DNA of 64,000 bases from DASQYE01 sp036389315 (GTDB lineage: Bacteria; Acidobacteriota; Blastocatellia; Pyrinomonadales; Pyrinomonadaceae). The notes under the pieces were generated by a model. The model was not told the DNA's origin, did not search any database, and saw nothing but the letters and a program-made list of their open reading frames with translations. Made by a program: the position numbers and the translations under genes. Location of the stretch: NCBI GenBank assembly GCA_036389315.1, contig DASVQF010000040.1, forward strand, positions 186,001 through 250,000. The letters are read 5' to 3'. Of the stretch, positions 13,045 to 20,571 are shown piece after piece; the first letter of the stretch is position 1, and each line of letters starts with the position of its first letter.

Positions 13045-14193
13045 TTACGCCTCGAAGGCGTAATAGGAGCGATGGCGCTGTTTGATAAAGAAGGCCGGGA
13101 GCGCCCTCAGCCAGACAGACCTGAGCTTGACGGCCAGAGCATTTTCTATCTGGCCTATCCATCCGGCTCTACGCGATTCACGAGTGATGTACTCCGTCCG
13201 CTTGAATCTGAGCGACTCGTACCTGCGCAGCCTCTTCCCCATCTCCTCGTCTCGTCTCAAACATTGTGCGAGCACCAGGGCATCCTCAATCGCCATGCAT
13301 GCGCCCTGCCCCAGGTTCGGCGTCGTCGGATGGGCTGCGTCTCCGAGCAGCGTAACGCGCCCCTCGCCCCACCTGCGCACGGCCGGGCGATCCTGAATCT
13401 CATGCTTCAGTATGGCCGTGCCCTCGGTGGCCTCTATCAATTCGGGAATGGGGCTATGCCACTGCCCGAACTTCCGCAGCAGCTCCTCTTTCCATCCTGG
13501 CTGATCTCCGAGCGCCCCTTCCGGCGCGTTGGCCGTCGCGTACCAGAAGACGCGCCCGCGCCCCATAGGCTCAATGCCGAACCTCTGACCCGCGCCCCAG
13601 GTCTCAGTCGCCGTGCGAGCATAACTTTCCGGCAGCCGAAAGCGGGCCACGCCCCTGCACGCCCAGTATCCCCTGTAGACAGGCTTGGACGGCCCCAGCA
13701 CCCGCCCCCGGACTGCCGAGTTCAACCCGTCTGCTCCGACCAGAGCATCCCCGCTGACCTTCAGCCCGCCGGACGAAGCGGCAGTGACGACCCCTTCCAG
13801 TTCTTCAAAATCTTCAAACTTCTGGCCGAGGTGAACGCACTCCGCAGGAATCTCCTCTTGAAGAACAGAGAGCAGGTCGGCCCTGTGTATGCAGACCGAA
13901 GGCGTGCGGAAATCGGCTACAGTCCTGATGTTAGACAGCAGCTCTCCCTTCCACGTACGCAACTGAAGCCGCTCCAAGACCTCGCTCCGCTCAAGGACAC
14001 GGGCCAGCAACCCCAGCCTCTCAAGCGCACCCGTCGCATTAGGCCAGACGGAGAGCCCGGCCCCGATCTCACGCAACTCCTCAGCCTGCTCCATCACGGC
14101 GACCTCAAACCCCTGCCGCCGCAGAGCAATAGCCGTCGTCAGACCACCTATCCCGCCCCCGACAATAATGATCTTTTCTCTTTTTTGGCCCAT
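13045..14193 (-). CDS. FAD-dependent monooxygenase (class A flavoprotein hydroxylase family)
   Basis: 382 residues, the usual size. An N-terminal Rossmann motif VGGGIGG (residues 11-17) binds the FAD ADP part, with an acidic residue at the end of the second strand. The middle DG motif (VGADGLNSAVR) and the GD motif (LLGDAAHPTTPNLGQG) are the two further signatures of para-hydroxybenzoate-hydroxylase-type enzymes. These use NAD(P)H and oxygen to hydroxylate or epoxidise aromatic or isoprenoid substrates; zeaxanthin epoxidase and salicylate hydroxylase are relatives. The substrate cannot be told from the sequence, and neighbours give no pathway. No strong ribosome site is visible. Confidence 0.88.
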   Translation of the reverse strand: MGQKREKIIIVGGGIGGLTTAIALRRQGFEVAVMEQAEELREIGAGLSVWPNATGALERLGLLARVLERSEVLERLQLRTWKGELLSNIRTVADFRTPSVCIHRADLLSVLQEEIPAECVHLGQKFEDFEELEGVVTAASSGGLKVSGDALVGADGLNSAVRGRVLGPSKPVYRGYWACRGVARFRLPESYARTATETWGAGQRFGIEPMGRGRVFWYATANAPEGALGDQPGWKEELLRKFGQWHSPIPELIEATEGTAILKHEIQDRPAVRRWGEGRVTLLGDAAHPTTPNLGQGACMAIEDALVLAQCLRRDEEMGKRLRRYESLRFKRTEYITRESRRAGWIGQIENALAVKLRSVWLRALPAFFIKQRHRSYYAFEA

Positions 14194-14238
14194 AAGCCGA
14201 AAGATATGTTTTGGCTGAGAGGGATGTCAATAGAAATG

Positions 14239-14273
14239 AAGAAGGGGCCGAGACACCGGCCTCGCCCCTTCTT
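14239..14273 (-). terminator. Terminator-like hairpin downstream of tRNA-Leu
   Basis: A ten-base perfect stem (14239-14248 with 14264-14273) with a short inner pairing. It lies between the tRNA 3' end and the monooxygenase start on the minus strand, and likely ends the tRNA transcript. Confidence 0.6.
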
Positions 14274-14293
14274 TTGAGCTATTTATTCGTGCA

Positions 14294-14377
14294 TACCGGA
14301 GGAGGGACTTGAACCCCCATGCCCTTGCGGGCGGCAGATTTTGAGTCTGCTGTGTCTGCCAGTTCCACCACTCCGGC
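14294..14377 (-). tRNA. tRNA-Leu (CAA)
   Basis: 84 bases on the minus strand. The 7-bp acceptor stem has a G-U at the first pair. The D-arm follows. The 5-bp anticodon stem GCAGA/TCTGC encloses the loop CTCAAAA, giving anticodon CAA (codon UUG). A long variable arm CCGCCCGCAAGGGC is typical of class II leucine tRNAs. The T-arm is a 5-bp stem with loop TTCAAGT, and the discriminator is A. The CCA end is not encoded (TGC follows). Confidence 0.95.
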
Positions 14378-14530
14378 TCTCTGACGTGGTCAGGCCATAA
14401 TAGAGGCGTAGCAGCGGGGTAGTCAACCATTCCTCAGACCCCGCCTGAGCCAGACGGACGGCCCCGGCCGCAAAACCTCAAATTCCGGCCTGAAAATCGA
14501 AAATTCGGCCGGTAGAGGCGCAATTCCAGC

Positions 14531-14740
14531 CTTCGGTAACACGTTACTCGGCTTCGGTAACGCGCTACCGGGCTTCGGTAAAGCGTTACCGGGCTTTAGT
14601 AACGCGATACTCGACTTCAGTAGCGCGTTACTAAGGTCAAGTAACGCGCTACCGGGCTTCGGTAACGCGGTACTTTGCCTTAGTAACATGCAACTTTGCT
14701 TCGGTAACGGGCTACTTTGCCTTAGTAATGCGGTACTTTG
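14531..14740. repeat. 21-bp tandem repeat array A
   Basis: Ten uninterrupted 21-base units start at 14531 and repeat to 14740, with degenerate units on each flank (about 14510-14530 and 14741-14761). The conserved core is GGTAACGCGNTAC, which is nearly palindromic, followed by a variable tail of C/T/G. The period is a multiple of three, so open frames run through it. On the minus strand it would read as heptapeptides of the type ALPKPGS, but no convincing gene start or family is attached. It fills the roughly 530-base gap between tRNA-Leu and the HD-GYP regulator. Apart from the array, this gap shows nothing clear. Confidence 0.9.
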
Positions 14741-14959
14741 CCTCAGTTGCGCCTTCCCGAAGCCGGGGAGTGCAAAAACATGTTTACCCAGGCGGGCCGG
14801 TGATTGTACAATGTGTGTGCCTGTCGCACGGCGGCCTCTAGTCAAGGCTGGCCGCCCTCTCACAGCAATACCCTAAGCGCCCGGCGAATCCTAAACGTGA
14901 CGGCGCAGAAACGTGCCCGGCTCGTTCCTCAAGAAAACCTTCGAAGGTGGGTCTCCTTT

Positions 14960-16099
14960 ATGTCTCGTCCAGATGAGAAAGTGGCAAGCATCCTGGTTGT
15001 GGATGACGAGCCGGAAATCAATAACGTGCTCTGCGACCTGCTGAACACGCAGTACTGCTGCGAATCGGCTGCTTCGGCCGAAGAGGCGCTCGCCCTGCTG
15101 CACGAGCGGTCGTTCAACCTGGTCATCAGCGATATTAGTATGAGTGGCATGAGCGGCATCGAGATGGTTCCGCACGTGCAGGCCGTCTCGCCGCAGACGG
15201 TCGTCGTGCTCGTAAGCGGCGTGCAGACCATAGAGAGCGCGATTGAAGCCATCCGCGCGGGGGCTTTCGATTACATTATGAAGCCCTTCGACCTGCGGCA
15301 AGTCGAAGCCGTGGTCGAGCGTGCGCTTGAGCATTACGAGCTGCGCGACTCCAAGCGACGCTACGAGACGCAACTGGAAGAGCTGGTCGAGCAGCGTACG
15401 ATGGAGCTGGATCAAGCCCTCGGCTCGCTCGAAGACGCCTATCGCACGACGCTCAAGGCGCTGGCCGCAGCCCTTGAGACGCGCGATCACGAGACGCACG
15501 GACACTCGCAGCGCGTCGTCAGCTTCAGCCTGCGCCTGGGCTACGAGCTGGGCCTGGATAAGGAGCAGTTGAAGTCTTTGGAGTTCGGCTCGCTCCTGCA
15601 CGACATAGGCAAGATAGGCGTCCCCGATGCCATCCTGCGTAAGCCCGCCGCCCTGGACGAAGACGAGTGGATCAAGATGCGACAGCACCCCTTGCACGGC
15701 CAGCAAATCCTGCGCGGCATAGAATTCCTGGACGGCGCGGCGCGCGTCGTCGCACAGCATCATGAAAAGTGGGACGGCTCAGGCTACCCCTTGGGCCTGC
15801 GCGGCGAAGATATTGATCTGAACGCGCGCATCTTTGCCGTCGCAGACGCCTTCGACGCGCTGACAAGCGACCGCGTCTATCGCACGGCCAGGTCGTATGA
15901 AGCGGCAGCCGAGGAGCTGGACAGATGCACCGGCCAGCATTTCGACCCGAAGATCGTAGAGGTCTTCCACCGCGTCTCGAAGGAAGAATGGGAAGCCCTG
16001 CGCCGCCATCCCCTCGTCAGAGGAGAAAAGGTCTCAGCCCACACACGCGAATCCTGGCCCACCCGCTTAGAATCAAGACTCGAACTCCCGGTCAGCTAA
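14960..16099 (+). CDS. Response regulator with HD-GYP c-di-GMP phosphodiesterase domain
   Basis: 379 residues from the ATG at 14960, which has aaggtggg upstream; an open frame further upstream lacks such a site. Residues about 10-125 are a receiver domain: VDDEP acidic pair, phospho-acceptor Asp in ISDIS, Lys in IMKPF. A short coiled coil (residues about 135-165) leads to an HD-GYP domain: HGHS, LLHDIGKIGVPD, QHHEKWDGSGYPLGLRGE, and ADAFDALTSDRVYR. HD-GYP proteins hydrolyse cyclic di-GMP, and this layout is that of RpfG-like regulators. No partner kinase is adjacent. It ends just before a long hairpin. Confidence 0.92.
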   Translation: MSRPDEKVASILVVDDEPEINNVLCDLLNTQYCCESAASAEEALALLHERSFNLVISDISMSGMSGIEMVPHVQAVSPQTVVVLVSGVQTIESAIEAIRAGAFDYIMKPFDLRQVEAVVERALEHYELRDSKRRYETQLEELVEQRTMELDQALGSLEDAYRTTLKALAAALETRDHETHGHSQRVVSFSLRLGYELGLDKEQLKSLEFGSLLHDIGKIGVPDAILRKPAALDEDEWIKMRQHPLHGQQILRGIEFLDGAARVVAQHHEKWDGSGYPLGLRGEDIDLNARIFAVADAFDALTSDRVYRTARSYEAAAEELDRCTGQHFDPKIVEVFHRVSKEEWEALRRHPLVRGEKVSAHTRESWPTRLESRLELPVS

Positions 16100-16110
16100 A
16101 AGCAGTGACG

Positions 16111-16180
16111 AGTGACAAGTGACGAGTGACGAGTGAAAGACAAGCAATTGCTTTTCACCCGTCACTCGTCACTTGTCACT
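16111..16180. terminator. Long hairpin with GTGACGA-repeat arms
   Basis: Arms 16111-16138 and 16152-16180 pair over about 28 bases with one or two mismatches and consist of short GTGAC(G/A)A-type repeats. The tip carries caagcaattgctttt. It lies between the convergent stops of the HD-GYP regulator and the VWFA gene, so it probably ends both transcripts. Confidence 0.7.
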
Positions 16181-16184
16181 GCCT

Positions 16185-17327
16185 TTATGGTGTGACGACG
16201 TAGCCGCGACGTGAGCGGAGGCGGAGGCCGACGCGACGCGAGGCGACCTCTACGTGGCGATACTCGCCGCGAGGCGAAGAGGCCAGGGGGCGCTTCGGCC
16301 TGTAGGTGACGACGTACTGCGCGCCTATGTCGCGCGCGACCTCGTCCGCCTGCCGAATCATCTCGTCCGTCCTTGTAGCAAGCAGGATGCGCCCGCCCGT
16401 GTCTTCGGCAAGCTTGGTCAATTGCTGCTCGCTCTGGCGCGCATCGTCAGCATACTTTTTGTACCAGCGCCGCATGCTGCGATCAAGGTCTATGGTGGCG
16501 ATGGTGACGGAAGGGTTACGCGTCTGGCCGGGCGGCATGCCGGGGTCTGGGATCGGCAGGGCTTCTCGCTGCTGCCCCGTGCCGCCGCGCAGACTGCCGC
16601 CGCTGTTTCGCTGCTCGATAGCGGCGCGCACTCCCGCAGTGTAGCTGATGACGTGAATGGTCGCCTGCGCGCCCATCAACCGCTTGACGGCTTCCTGGCG
16701 CGGCACTTTGCCTCCGGGCGTCTCCACGCCGTCCGTGATAAGGACTATGTGGCGGCTGCCGTCGGGCCTCGATTTCAACTGCTCGACGGCCGCGACGAGG
16801 GCTTCGGAGAGGCGCTCGCGCTTCGAGCCCGAAAGCTTGGTCTTGAGCACCTGTGCTGTACGCTCCACGTCGGTCGTCCAATCCTGCAACAGCTCCGTGC
16901 GGTCGCTGAACTGCATGACGGAGACAGAGTCGCCCGCTCTCAGGTTGTTGAGCAGGCGCAAGGCCACGGCGCGCGTCGTCTTGATGTCTTTGAAGAGCGT
17001 CACGGCGGCGCTCGTATCAAGCAGGAAAAGTATGTTGGCGGGCAAGCGGCGGACGCTGCGGAGCTGCTGCGCCTCGCCGTCTTCGAGCACGAGAATATCA
17101 TCCAGGCTCACGCTCGGGTCGAAATGGCCGTAATCGTCGTAAGCCGTAACCGAAAGCCGCACCTCTTCGGTAAAGACCTTGACGGGCTCCTGCTCCTCGC
17201 GCGCCTGTGTGCCCGGCGTCGGCGTCTGAGCAGGCGCGGGCTCCTGCGCTCGCACCTTTACGGCTGAGACGAGCAAGAGAGCGACAAGAATTAGAAATGC
17301 GCGCCAGTATGACATTGAGTACCTCAA
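16185..17327 (-). CDS. Secreted VWFA-related acidobacterial domain protein
   Basis: 380 residues. A signal peptide (residues about 1-27, ending Val-Arg-Ala) is followed by a Pro/Thr linker and a domain beginning VRLSVTAYDDYGHF...LEDG. Then comes a von Willebrand A fold with ILFLLDTSAAV (a MIDAS-like DTSAA, not the perfect DxSxS) and VLITDGVET. The family, known as the VWFA-related Acidobacterial domain, is expanded in Acidobacteriota and acts in secreted protein-protein contacts of unknown purpose. Residues about 250-280 form a Gly/Pro/Gln-rich insert. It stands downstream of pta on the same strand, but a hairpin lies between the two genes. Confidence 0.87.
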   Translation of the reverse strand: MRYSMSYWRAFLILVALLLVSAVKVRAQEPAPAQTPTPGTQAREEQEPVKVFTEEVRLSVTAYDDYGHFDPSVSLDDILVLEDGEAQQLRSVRRLPANILFLLDTSAAVTLFKDIKTTRAVALRLLNNLRAGDSVSVMQFSDRTELLQDWTTDVERTAQVLKTKLSGSKRERLSEALVAAVEQLKSRPDGSRHIVLITDGVETPGGKVPRQEAVKRLMGAQATIHVISYTAGVRAAIEQRNSGGSLRGGTGQQREALPIPDPGMPPGQTRNPSVTIATIDLDRSMRRWYKKYADDARQSEQQLTKLAEDTGGRILLATRTDEMIRQADEVARDIGAQYVVTYRPKRPLASSPRGEYRHVEVASRRVGLRLRSRRGYVVTP

Positions 17328-17340
17328 AAAAGAAATGATG

Positions 17341-17414
17341 AAGGCGGCAGTGTGAATGATGAATGAAAAGCTAAAAGCAGCTTGGCTTTCATTCGTCCTT
17401 CATCCTTCCGCCTT
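17341..17414. repeat. Heptad-armed hairpin between pta and the VWFA gene
   Basis: Arms 17341-17371 (GATGAATGA-type units) and 17385-17414 pair imperfectly over about 28 bases, with AAAAGC...GCTTT at the tip. It has the same design as the elements at 4915-5040 and 39530-39593. It likely ends or stabilises the pta transcript. Confidence 0.6.
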
Positions 17415-17460
17415 GCTTTTTGATAGGCCGAGGCGCTCTGCGGGTTGCACGCTCTCTGTG

Positions 17461-18480
17461 TCACGGGGCTGCTGCGGCGCGGGCCTGGGCCTGGACGGCT
17501 GTGATGGCGACGGCGTCAACTATGTCTTCGGCTTTGCAGCCGCGCGAAAGGTCGTTGGCGGGTTTGTCCAAGCCTTGCAGGATAGGGCCGATGGCTGTTG
17601 CGCCGGCCAGCCTCTCGGTCAGCTTGTAGGCGATGTTGCCGGCCTGTAGGTCTGGGAAGATAAGCACGTTGGCGCGACCAGCGACGCTTGAGCCGGGCGC
17701 TTTCGATTGGCCCACGGCCTCAACCAGCGCGGCGTCGGCCTGTAGCTCGCCGTCAATCTCAAGCTCGGGCGCGCGGGCGCGCGCCGTGCGCGTAGCTTCC
17801 ACCACCTTGTCTATCAGTTGATGTTTGGCGCTGCCCTTAGTCGAAAAGGAGAGCATGGCTACTCGCGGCTCCGCTTCGAGGAGCGCGCGGCAGGAGTCTG
17901 CGGAAGCGATGGCTATCTCGGCCAGCTCGACTGCCGAAGGCTCTATGACGACGCCGCAGTCGGCATAGATGAGCGCGCCTTCACGGCCGAAGCTTTTGCC
18001 GGTGGGCAGCACCATGACGAAAAAGCTTGAGACGAGCTTGAAGCCAGCGCGCACGCCTATGCAGTGCAAGGCCGCGCGCACAGTATGCGAAGTGGTATTG
18101 GTCGCGCCAGCCACGGAGCCGTCGGCCCTTCCCATCCTGACCAGAAGGTTGCCGTAGTAGAGCGGGTCTTCGACGGCAGAGCGCGCCTCGTCGGCCATCA
18201 AGCCTTTGGCCCGTCGCAGCTCATGATAGAACGCAGCCACTTTCTCAAAATCGGGCGCGCGTCTGTGGTCTATGACTTCTACGCCGCCGAGGTCTACGCG
18301 GCCTGCGCTCTCGGCCGCCGCGCGAATCTTCTCGGCGCGGCCGAGCAGCGTGACGCGCGCAATACGCTCGCGCGCGCAAATGCCGGCGGCGACGACCGTG
18401 CGCGGGTCTTCGCCCTCGGGCAGAACTATGTGTTTGAGGTCGGCTGCGGCGCGCTCCCTTAAGCGTTCGAGTATGTTCAT
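17461..18480 (-). CDS. pta: Phosphate acetyltransferase
   Basis: 339 residues, the length of the short, single-domain Pta type. The N-terminus HIVLPEGEDPRTVVAA, the middle GRADGSVAGATNTTSHTVRAAL, SSFFVMVLP, YADCGVVIEPSA and the C-terminal VLIFPDLQAGNIAYKL segment are family signatures. The enzyme moves the acetyl group between CoA and phosphate, linking acetyl-CoA to acetyl phosphate and, with acetate kinase, to ATP. No ackA is adjacent in this window. The start lacks a strong ribosome site but is the only ATG before the conserved N-terminus. Confidence 0.93.
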   Translation of the reverse strand: MNILERLRERAAADLKHIVLPEGEDPRTVVAAGICARERIARVTLLGRAEKIRAAAESAGRVDLGGVEVIDHRRAPDFEKVAAFYHELRRAKGLMADEARSAVEDPLYYGNLLVRMGRADGSVAGATNTTSHTVRAALHCIGVRAGFKLVSSFFVMVLPTGKSFGREGALIYADCGVVIEPSAVELAEIAIASADSCRALLEAEPRVAMLSFSTKGSAKHQLIDKVVEATRTARARAPELEIDGELQADAALVEAVGQSKAPGSSVAGRANVLIFPDLQAGNIAYKLTERLAGATAIGPILQGLDKPANDLSRGCKAEDIVDAVAITAVQAQARAAAAP

Positions 18481-18682
18481 GAGAAGCTCTGGCTCGATCT
18501 TTTTATTGAAAATAGCGATGGTGGCCGATGCGTACTATACAACATCGCGCGAGCCGGACAAGACGGGCCGGGCCTGATTTAAGGCTCAACATTTAAGGCG
18601 TGACGCCTGATCGTGGTACATTCATGGAAACTGCGAAGAGCACTTTTATTGACCGACTGTTGACCGATGAAGGAGTAAGGCT

Positions 18683-19111
18683 ATGAGCAGGCTACAGGCG
18701 AAGCGTCGGATGAAGAATCTGCTGATGTTTCTGCCGAACACGATAGCTTTGTGCGGGCGCTTGATGACGGACGCGCGCGTGCCGCGCACGGAGAAGCTTC
18801 TCTTTGCCGGGGCCATAGTCTACGCCGTCATGCCGCTCGACCTGATCCCGGACATGCTGCCGTTCATAGGACAGGTGGACGACGCATACTTGATCGCGCT
18901 GACGCTCATACGCCTAATCAACCGGACGGACGCCGGCGTCGTGCGCGAACACTGGCGCGGCGGCGACATAGTGCAACTGGTCGATGCCATAGCCGGGCTC
19001 GCGCCGAAACTCCTGCCGCCGAGGGTCGAGCGCGTGCTGAGCGCGCAGGTCGAGACCGCGCCCGCAGGTCGCGCCGGGAAAAGAGAGCGCATGCTCAAGA
19101 CCGGAGAGTGA
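18683..19111 (+). CDS. DUF1232 (YkvA-like) membrane-associated protein
   Basis: 142 residues. The region EKLLFAGAIVYAVMPLDLIPD..PFIGQVDDAYLIALTL (residues about 33-75) is the DUF1232 signature, a short amphipathic or membrane hairpin with the conserved DLIPD...GxxDD motif. The C-terminus is basic. The function of the family is unknown. The start has aaggag well placed, and directly upstream lies an 11-base direct repeat (TTGACCGA at 18649 and 18660). It is divergent from pta across a 200-base gap. Confidence 0.82.
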   Translation: MSRLQAKRRMKNLLMFLPNTIALCGRLMTDARVPRTEKLLFAGAIVYAVMPLDLIPDMLPFIGQVDDAYLIALTLIRLINRTDAGVVREHWRGGDIVQLVDAIAGLAPKLLPPRVERVLSAQVETAPAGRAGKRERMLKTGE

Positions 19112-19156
19112 AAAGCTATTCTTTAGTTTGAAGACAGAGGAGCGCGCCAGGCTCCG

Positions 19157-19741
19157 TTAAGCTGCCAGAGAGGAATCAATCAAGCCTTCTGCGGCCGAGG
19201 CGAGCCCCGCGACGATGGCCGGGTTGCCGGACTTGAAGGCGCGAAAGTAGCGTGCTTCCGGGACGGGAGCTTCGGGCCCCTCGTCGTCAAGGGCGACGAG
19301 GGCTGCGTGCAGCGCCGCCGACTCTGCGATGACGAACCACTCGCGCGCGAGACGGTAATCGCCGGGCAGTGTGATGACCTTCAGGTTCGGGTGGCGCGGC
19401 GGTCTCCAATCGGCCTCCCCGAAAACGTAAACATGCTCGGAGATGTCGGCTATGCGCAGGTAGCGGTCGATGACCGGCTCCATGTGCGAGAGCCTCTCGA
19501 ACCCGGCGTAGATTCTTCCCGCGCGGCGGGCCCTCAACAGCAGCGCGTTCTCGATCAGGAGGCTCAGGTATTCCAGGCTCGGCACTTGCGAGCGGAAGAG
19601 AAAGGTCTCGTGTTCGTCAAAGGTACGCCTTGAGAGATTGGGGACGGAACCGAAGTCTTCCAGTTTGGTAAAGCTCGCAAGCTTGAGCGCCTGCTCGAAT
19701 ATCGAAAAGTTTTTCACCGTGCGCGACAAACCTCCTCGCAC
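19157..19741 (-). CDS. DICT-domain sensor-like protein
   Basis: 194 residues with no signal peptide or membrane segment. The pattern FEQALKLA, DEHETFLFRSQVPSLEYLSLLIENALLL, HVYVFGEADW, LPGDYRLAREWFVIAES and LVALDDE matches the DICT sensory domain, which usually sits next to cyclase or two-component domains. Here the domain stands alone. The GTG start is uncertain; another GTG at 19717 lies closer to the conserved part. It is convergent with the DUF1232 gene and divergent from the YgjV-like gene. Confidence 0.65.
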   Translation of the reverse strand: MRGGLSRTVKNFSIFEQALKLASFTKLEDFGSVPNLSRRTFDEHETFLFRSQVPSLEYLSLLIENALLLRARRAGRIYAGFERLSHMEPVIDRYLRIADISEHVYVFGEADWRPPRHPNLKVITLPGDYRLAREWFVIAESAALHAALVALDDEGPEAPVPEARYFRAFKSGNPAIVAGLASAAEGLIDSSLAA

Positions 19742-19844
19742 CTCTTTGGGGGCTCCCGGAGCCTTCTTCTACTCGACCGAGACTTCGGGAGCGTTACGAA
19801 TGTTTCTTTAAATTGTTGTGTATGGGTAAAGGTGATCGGCAGAT

Positions 19845-20504
19845 TTGACGAAAGGCGTGCTGCAAGTGATGGGCCTTGCGAACTTTTACGAGGTGATCGG
19901 GTACCTGGCTTCCGCTCTGGTCGCCATCTCGTTGATGATGACCTCTATTCTGAAGCTGCGCCTGGTCAACCTCGTCGGCTCGGCGTGCTTTACCGTCTAC
20001 GGGCTCCTGATCGGAGCTTACCCCGTAGCGGTCGTCAACTTTCTGATCGTCCTCATAAATCTCTATTACCTGTACGATGCCTATCACGCGAGGGAGTATT
20101 TCAAGCTGCTGGCGGTCTCGCCCGGGTCGGAATACCTGCAATACTTTCTACGGTTCTATGACAGGGAGATCAAAAGATTCCTGCCCGATTTCTCCTACAA
20201 TCCGGGCGAGGGGCAGATAGTCTTCTTCGTCCTGAGAAACCTTGTGCCGGCAGGGCTCCTGATCGCAAAGCCCTTCGCGGGAGACGCCATTCTCATAGAC
20301 CTCGATTTCGTCATTCCGGGCTATCGTGATTTCAAGATCGGCAGATTCGTCTTCGAGGAGAAGGCCGAGGTCTTTAAAGAGAGAGGAATCCGGAAGGTCT
20401 ACAGCAGGCCGGGAACAAAGAAGCATGCGGAATACCTGCGAAGCATGGGCTTTGTGCCCGGCGAGCGTGCGGAAGGCGAGGGCCTCTACGGCCTGGTCTT
20501 ATAG
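19845..20504 (+). CDS. YgjV-like membrane protein with a C-terminal GNAT-like domain
   Basis: 219 residues from a TTG start. aaaggtgat lies eight bases upstream and is a good ribosome match; an ATG 24 bases later lacks one. Residues about 10-85 have three membrane segments with GYLASALVAISLMM and GSACFTVYGLLIGAYPVAVVN, the YgjV/Imp pattern. Residues about 120-219 are soluble and end in KHAEYLRSMGF...GLYGLVL. This is typical of the last strands of GNAT acetyltransferases, though the acetyl-CoA loop is not obvious, so that domain may be degenerate. The function is unknown. Confidence 0.75.
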   Translation: MTKGVLQVMGLANFYEVIGYLASALVAISLMMTSILKLRLVNLVGSACFTVYGLLIGAYPVAVVNFLIVLINLYYLYDAYHAREYFKLLAVSPGSEYLQYFLRFYDREIKRFLPDFSYNPGEGQIVFFVLRNLVPAGLLIAKPFAGDAILIDLDFVIPGYRDFKIGRFVFEEKAEVFKERGIRKVYSRPGTKKHAEYLRSMGFVPGERAEGEGLYGLVL

Positions 20505-20571
20505 CTCAAGGCTATGGCACGAGCCCGTAAAGGCTACCGGAGAGCCCGCGCCATAACTATTACCTGAGCTA

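Noticed and set aside
14227..14430. A 67-residue minus-strand frame with EWWNWQTQQTQNLPPARAWGF-like sequence
   Set aside because: It runs through the tRNA-Leu gene; this peptide is the usual false translation of a leucine tRNA.
14531..14740. Possible CRISPR array
   Set aside because: Units are head-to-tail without unique spacers and no cas genes are near.
14423..14863. Minus-strand heptapeptide frame (ALPKPGS units) through array A
   Set aside because: Open only because the 21-bp period is a multiple of three; no start signal or family. Kept as a repeat.
14804..14959. Upstream extension of the HD-GYP regulator
   Set aside because: No receiver sequence here; the ATG at 14960 has a ribosome site and fits the receiver start.
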